Source of the DNA: Phycisphaerales bacterium
GTDB taxonomy: Bacteria > Planctomycetota > Phycisphaerae > Tepidisphaerales > Tepidisphaeraceae
DNA length: 8,317 bases
Assembly (NCBI GenBank): GCA_028288775.1
Contig: JAQGHP010000263.1
Location: forward strand, 1 to 8,317
Direction: 5' to 3'
The position numbers and the translations under genes were made by a program. The first letter of the stretch is position 1. Each line of letters begins with the position of its first letter. Below, piece after piece: positions 5,313 through 8,317 of the stretch. The notes beneath the pieces are model-generated. The model worked only from the letters and a program-made list of their open reading frames with translations, searched no databases and was not told where the DNA came from.

Positions 5313-5828
5313 TTATTTTCCGGTTGTCGCCGCGGCCAACGTCCCACATTCCGGGCAGCGGTCCGGCGTGGCGCGGAGGTCGTAGCCGCAGCGAACGCAC
5401 TTGGCCGTCTGCGGGAGCGTTCTCCTTGCGAGTATGATCGCGCGAGCCGATCGGAGGGGATGAATTCCCAAAAGAATCGCGACGAACCAGTAGGGAACAA
5501 CCAGCCTCCATTGCTGGAGAGAATGTCGAAAGCGGTCTCTCCCCCACCGAAAATCAAGGAATCGCGAGCTTGGCGGAATCCACATATATACCGCTCCATT
5601 AGGGCCGTACCATTGAATGGCTCGGGCATCAATGCGTTCCGGTTTGTTTTCACCGAACACGACGCAGGCTTGAAATCCATTTGGCTCGGACGCCAGGCTT
5701 AGCGTGTCATGCGATGGGGCGATTGAGATTTCGTATCCCACGGAATCACTTCGTTGCCACAAGACAAATGTCCCCACGCATAGAAGAAGCGACAGCGCGG
5801 ACACGAGCGTGAGGAGGCGGCGTCTCAT
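5313..5828 (-). CDS. Gene C: small membrane protein with C-terminal zinc-ribbon tail
   Basis: The 171-aa product begins MRRRLLTLVSALSLLLCVGT, a basic start and hydrophobic helix (about 5-24). A divergent middle follows (30-105), then a second hydrophobic segment near RLVVPYWFVAILLGIHPL (108-125), a basic stretch, and the cysteine tail with C144, C147, C158 and C161. It ends in TLAAATTGK, nearly the same ending as gene A (ALAVATTGK). Those two are the members not followed by another array gene, so this ending marks the last gene of a unit. The ATG at 5828 lies 4 nt below the stop of a degenerate array remnant, with GGAAGG just upstream. Hairpin copy 3 begins 5 nt after the stop. Confidence 0.75.
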   Translation of the reverse strand: MRRRLLTLVSALSLLLCVGTFVLWQRSDSVGYEISIAPSHDTLSLASEPNGFQACVVFGENKPERIDARAIQWYGPNGAVYMWIPPSSRFLDFRWGRDRFRHSLQQWRLVVPYWFVAILLGIHPLRSARAIILARRTLPQTAKCVRCGYDLRATPDRCPECGTLAAATTGK

Positions 5829-5832
5829 GCGT

Positions 5833-5913
5833 TCACCTTCCTTTTACCTTCTCGTCCGCCGGCACCGCCCCGCATTCCGGCCACCGTCTCGGCGTGGTGC
5901 GGAGGCCGTTGCC
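5833..5913 (-). pseudogene. Degenerate C-terminal remnant of an array gene
   Basis: Read to a TGA at 5833-5835, this gives GNGLRTTPRRWPECGAVP followed by ADEKVKGR. That is recognisably the CGYDLRATPRRCPECG...EKVNA tail of the family with the first cysteine pair lost, one Cys changed to Trp, and a small insertion near AAGGTAAAAGGAAGG that altered the end. It lies 17 nt past the stop of the lipoprotein gene in a different frame. With the N-terminal remnant at 6639-6674 it would be the other end of one split member. Confidence 0.65.
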
Positions 5914-5930
5914 TTCAGTCCCCAAAACGC

Positions 5931-6596
5931 CTACCGGTTATCGTCCTCGCGCGTGCCCACGCTCCGATAAATGTGGCTCGACAGCGCCCGCTCGGCGAGG
6001 CGCGATCGAATCTCCGAACAATCGAGCAGCATGCCCACGCCGTGCTTAAACTTATTGCCGTAGTAGTCCTCGCCCCAAACGACCGGCTCCACGTCCACGG
6101 GTGCGGCGGCGTCCTCGGGCGCATGCGCCCCGCGCAGGTCGATGGGCCCCGACGGGTCGAACGGCCTCTTCTGGTCAACGAATCCGACCGCCAGGATCCA
6201 GCGACCTTTGTAGTCGTCGGGAAGCACCTTGCATGAGGTGTTTATTTCCACGAGGCAGTATGGGAATTGGCCGCGCCAGGTGGTGACGATCCCTTCGCGG
6301 AGCATGCGGCCTCGACGGTCAAAGACCCTGAGTTGGTACTCCTCGCCGAAGAGTCCGCTCCCCCTCGCGGAGAGCACCACCAACTGCTCGCCGAGGTCCG
6401 GGCCCCTGTCCCACAGGGCACGGTATTGGCGCATGGAGAAATCGTCTTCGCCCGGGACCAGCATCCGCATGCGGCCGACCGACTCGGCGCCTCGGAAATC
6501 AACCGAACGCCCCGCGACAGACACCCGCGCGACGTGCTCTGCGTGCGTGCATCCAATCGCACACCCGATCAGTGACAGGATAATGACGCAACGCAT
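5931..6596 (-). CDS. Putative lipoprotein of unknown function lying inside a split array gene
   Basis: The 221-aa product starts MRCVIILSLIGCAIGC, a short lipoprotein signal peptide with two possible lipobox cysteines, LIGC (Cys12) and AIGC (Cys16), so it should be membrane-anchored outside the cytoplasm. The rest is soluble and charged, with segments such as YQLRVFDRRGRML (about 87-99) and GRWILAVGFVDQKRPFDP; I recognise no family. It lacks the second hydrophobic helix and the cysteine tail of its neighbours. The frame is open from an upstream ATG at 6674 that begins MIRRFFTLLSAV, the N-terminus of the array family, so a 247-aa fusion product is possible. I prefer 6596 because it starts the signal peptide, with GGAAGG 11 nt upstream. 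Confidence 0.65.
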   Translation of the reverse strand: MRCVIILSLIGCAIGCTHAEHVARVSVAGRSVDFRGAESVGRMRMLVPGEDDFSMRQYRALWDRGPDLGEQLVVLSARGSGLFGEEYQLRVFDRRGRMLREGIVTTWRGQFPYCLVEINTSCKVLPDDYKGRWILAVGFVDQKRPFDPSGPIDLRGAHAPEDAAAPVDVEPVVWGEDYYGNKFKHGVGMLLDCSEIRSRLAERALSSHIYRSVGTREDDNR

Positions 6597-6638
6597 CCCA
6601 CGCGGCACCTTCCGCGGGCGGCGACGAGACGGGCCCAA

Positions 6639-6674
6639 GACGGCGGACAAAAGCGTGAAGAAGCGGCGGATCAT
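6639..6674 (-). pseudogene. N-terminal remnant of an array gene (MIRRFFTLLSAV)
   Basis: Twelve codons from the ATG at 6674 match the start of gene E (MIRRLFTLLSAVSLLL) at the DNA level, then similarity stops and unrelated sequence leads into the lipoprotein gene. The ATG overlaps the TGA of gene E as ATGA, the normal coupling in this array. It may still serve as the translation entry for the downstream frame. Confidence 0.6.
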
Positions 6675-7108
6675 GCGTTCACCTTCTCCCCTTGCGGCAT
6701 CGCCCCGCACTCCGGACAGCGCTCCGGCGTAGCGCGGAGGTCGTAGCCGCAGGTGGTGCAGATGCCCGGGCTTCGCCTTCGCCATTTCCACACCCGGCGG
6801 GCGGACCAGGCCAGCGGCAATGCGGCGGTCGCGACTGCCGCCAGCGGGTAGGATACGCTCCGCGCCGCACCGTACGGCGTAACGCCATGGGCGTAAGAAA
6901 ACGAAATAAACGGAGGCCATCCGCTTGCCGAAATGGGCCCGGCCAGGCTCAAGCCTTCGCGGGAGATCAAGATCCGCCGATCCGTGCCGTAAATGTCAAA
7001 GATGACGGAGTAGTTCGGGTCCCGTGAGCTCTGCACCCACATTTGCACCACCGCCAAAGACAGCAGCAGCGACACCGCGGACAGGAGCGTGAAGAGGCGG
7101 CGGATCAC
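6671..7108 (-). CDS. Gene E: small membrane protein with C-terminal zinc-ribbon tail
   Basis: The 145-aa product is the shortest intact member. Its GTG start (7108) overlaps the TGA of gene D as GTGA, implying translational coupling. A hydrophobic helix lies at 5-24 (LFTLLSAVSLLLSLAVVQMW), a short divergent middle at 28-85, a second hydrophobic segment at 86-104 (SYPLAAVATAALPLAW...), a basic linker, and a tail with C117, C120, C131 and C134. It ends QGEKVNA; the codons for QGEK contain GGGGAG, positioned about 11 nt before the next start, so the tail also serves as a ribosome binding site for the following gene. The specific function is unknown. Confidence 0.75.
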   Translation of the reverse strand: MIRRLFTLLSAVSLLLSLAVVQMWVQSSRDPNYSVIFDIYGTDRRILISREGLSLAGPISASGWPPFISFSYAHGVTPYGAARSVSYPLAAVATAALPLAWSARRVWKWRRRSPGICTTCGYDLRATPERCPECGAMPQGEKVNA

Positions 7109-7599
7109 GCGTTTACCTTCTCCCCCTGCGGCACCGTCCCACATTCCGGGCAGCGCCTGGGCGTAGCGCGGAGGTCGTAACCGCAGGAGGAGCACACTTT
7201 TCGGTCGGCGGGCTTTCGACTCGCCAGTCGTTCGCAGAGCCCCGCCGAAAGGAAAAAGGCGGCGCACAAAGACCATAGCGGCACGATCACGACGACGTGC
7301 CGCTCCGTCCCGCCGAGGGAGCCGGCGTGGAAATTGAACCCGGCGGATCTCCATGCGCCGCCGGTTTCCGCAAGATATTTGTTGGGAATCATAAACAGCA
7401 ACGTGTAATCAAACGGGTTTGTGGTTCTGAACAACACGATTCGGCCGCCAAAGCTGCCCGCGCCGAACCACCCGAACCCAGTCGCGCGCGCCAGCGGCCA
7501 ACCGTCTTTGGGCAAATCCCCACACGCCCACACCCCCGCCGATGCCACCAGCAGCAGCAGCGACAGCACGAACAGGAGCGTGAAGAGTCGGCGGACCAT
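7105..7599 (-). CDS. Gene D: small membrane protein with C-terminal zinc-ribbon tail, first of its unit
   Basis: The 164-aa product begins MVRRLFTLLFVLSLLLLVASAG, a hydrophobic helix at about 5-24. The middle (27-100) is Gly/Phe-rich, with a second hydrophobic helix at 101-120 (HVVVIVPLWSLCAAFFLSAG). The tail has C136, C139, C150 and C153 and ends QGEKVNA. The ATG at 7599 is preceded by TGGTACAAT with a 7-nt gap and no Shine-Dalgarno, as for gene B. The frame is open further upstream (to 8118), but that part runs antisense through the GbsR-like gene and is rejected. It heads the unit D, E, split member, C, and is divergent from the regulator at 7831. Confidence 0.75.
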   Translation of the reverse strand: MVRRLFTLLFVLSLLLLVASAGVWACGDLPKDGWPLARATGFGWFGAGSFGGRIVLFRTTNPFDYTLLFMIPNKYLAETGGAWRSAGFNFHAGSLGGTERHVVVIVPLWSLCAAFFLSAGLCERLASRKPADRKVCSSCGYDLRATPRRCPECGTVPQGEKVNA

Positions 7600-7606
7600 C
7601 CAACGG

Positions 7607-7615
7607 ATTGTACCA
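7607..7615 (-). promoter_or_regulatory. Promoter of gene D unit, extended -10 TGGTACAAT
   Basis: The minus strand reads TGGTACAAT, 7 nt before the ATG of gene D, identical in sequence and spacing to the gene B promoter although the sequences farther upstream differ. That conservation in otherwise diverged DNA supports a functional site. No clear -35 hexamer is visible. Confidence 0.6.
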
Positions 7616-7762
7616 GCGAGATCGGAAGCGGCGTTCGCCCCCACCTTCGACACCGCCGGCCCATCCCGGACCAACCGGCCCCGAGCCCGCATCAGCAGCA
7701 GGCCCAGTCCGCCGATGGGCGGCCGCCGGCCCGGCCCTCCCGAGATCGTGCTTTCAAAGTTC

Positions 7763-7776
7763 GTGAAAATTATCAC
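7763..7776. promoter_or_regulatory. Palindromic operator candidate upstream of the GbsR-like gene
   Basis: GTGAAAATTATCAC is a 14-bp near-palindrome (GTGA-n-AATT-n-TCAC; 12 of 14 positions symmetric). It lies where the -35 region of the TATACT promoter at 7795-7800 would fall. A dimeric winged-helix regulator such as the adjacent gene product could bind it and repress its own transcription; this is inference. Confidence 0.45.
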
Positions 7777-7794
7777 ATGCCCCTCCCCCGCGGC

Positions 7795-7800
7795 TATACT
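7795..7800 (+). promoter_or_regulatory. -10 box TATACT for the GbsR-like gene
   Basis: TATACT lies 30 nt upstream of the start codon, giving a leader of about 24 nt that contains the Shine-Dalgarno. The -35 region is weak (ATCACA at a 17-nt spacing) and overlaps the palindrome at 7763-7776. Confidence 0.5.
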
Positions 7801-7830
7801 TTCAGTAGGCTGTGAAAACAAGGAGCCGAC

Positions 7831-8317
7831 ATGTCCATCGCACAACTCGTTCCGGTCGTCCCTTCCCTTCCCGCCAAGCCTCCGCGGCCGCATGAGATGG
7901 CGCTGCGGACGGCGCAGGATTTGTTCATTCGGCGATGGGGGGAAATGGGGCAGACCTGGGGAATCAATCGCACCATGGCGGAGATTCACGCGTTTCTCTA
8001 CATCACCGGCATGCCGCAATGCACGGATGACGTGATGGAGCGGCTGAACATCAGCCGGGGGAACGCCAGCATGAGCCTGCGGGCCCTGTGCAACTGGGGC
8101 ATCATCGAGCGGCAGCACAAGCGCGGCGAGCGGCGCGAATACTTCGTGAGCCTGTCGGACGTGTGGGAGATGTTCTCGATCATCGCCGCGGAGCGCAAAC
8201 GGCGGGAGATGGACCCGGTGCTGGCGACGATCCAGGAATGCCAGCGGATGCTCGCCGAGGCGTCGCTGGGGAAAGCCGCGGCCCGGCAGGAAGACGTCGC
8301 CCTCACCCGTCAGCGGC
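7831..8317 (+). CDS. GbsR/MarR-type transcriptional regulator, 3' end beyond the window
   Basis: The first 162 residues are present and the frame is open at the window edge. Residues 27-60 (TAQDLFIRRWGEMGQTWGIN... then HAFLYITG) match the characteristic start of the GbsR family, MarR-superfamily winged-helix repressors. The helix-turn-helix is at about 65-86 (TDDVMERLNISRGNASMSLRAL) and the wing at 92-106 (IERQHKRGERREYF). VWEMFSIIAAERKRRE (111-126) begins the dimerisation helices. GbsR proper senses choline in Bacillus; many relatives have unknown ligands, so none is assigned. The ATG at 7831 has AAGGAG 5 nt upstream. The gene is divergent from the membrane-protein array, so either is a possible target. 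Confidence 0.85.
   Translation, partial: MSIAQLVPVVPSLPAKPPRPHEMALRTAQDLFIRRWGEMGQTWGINRTMAEIHAFLYITGMPQCTDDVMERLNISRGNASMSLRALCNWGIIERQHKRGERREYFVSLSDVWEMFSIIAAERKRREMDPVLATIQECQRMLAEASLGKAAARQEDVALTRQR

Noticed and set aside
4906..5437. Plus-strand open frames across the hairpin elements
   Set aside because: The apparent similarity between them (PPVA..A...AAFRR) is explained by the shared DNA core; no start signals and extreme Arg/Pro/Gly content.
4898..5680. Upstream extension of gene B to a 429-codon protein
   Set aside because: The extension runs antisense to part of gene C and through both hairpin elements; only the part from 4897 has family features.
7600..8118. Upstream extension of gene D
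   Set aside because: It lies antisense to the well-supported GbsR-like gene; the family N-terminus starts at 7599.

Overview
The window looks like a piece of a GC-rich planctomycete chromosome, most likely Phycisphaerae-like. The main clue is a set of small membrane proteins ending in the tail CGYDLRATPxRCPECG, which I associate with Planctomycetota; this is recalled knowledge, not a search result. All genes except the last are on the minus strand.

Layout by region. (1) 48-1672: a chlorite-dismutase-fold protein of the HemQ/coproheme decarboxylase type, preceded by a class I SAM-dependent methyltransferase. (2) 1673-2709: about 1 kb with no convincing gene. It holds several short arrays in which a hexamer recurs every 10 or 11 bp (CGCGAC, GCACGA, TTTCGC, GGGCAA, TTGCCC) and a nested inverted repeat. 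(3) 2710-3303: a secreted protein of unknown function. (4) 3304-3808: non-coding, containing an orphan copy of a promoter and a hairpin element. (5) 3809-7599: a tandem array of paralogous small membrane proteins. Each has an N-terminal hydrophobic helix, a divergent middle, a second hydrophobic helix and a C-terminal CX2C-X10-CX2C zinc-ribbon tail. There are four intact members, one frameshifted member, and one member whose two ends flank an unrelated lipoprotein gene. (6) 7831-8317: a divergent GbsR/MarR-type regulator that runs off the window.

The array reads as two transcription units. One starts at 7599, is expressed in the order gene D, gene E, split member with lipoprotein, gene C, and ends at 5313. 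The other starts at 4897, is expressed as gene B then gene A, and ends at 3809. Both start codons lie 7 nt below an extended -10 box (TGGTACAAT), a spacing that suggests leaderless transcripts. Within the units, stop and start codons overlap or lie a few bases apart.

The most unusual signal is a family of three hairpin elements of about 127-149 bp (3607-3733, 4971-5098, 5159-5307). They share a core of about 64 nt. The long arms of the third differ completely in sequence from those of the first two, yet are self-complementary in each case and are interrupted by a similar AGGG-type bulge. The site of the third element has an apparently unfilled counterpart in the paralogous spacer near 3787-3800.
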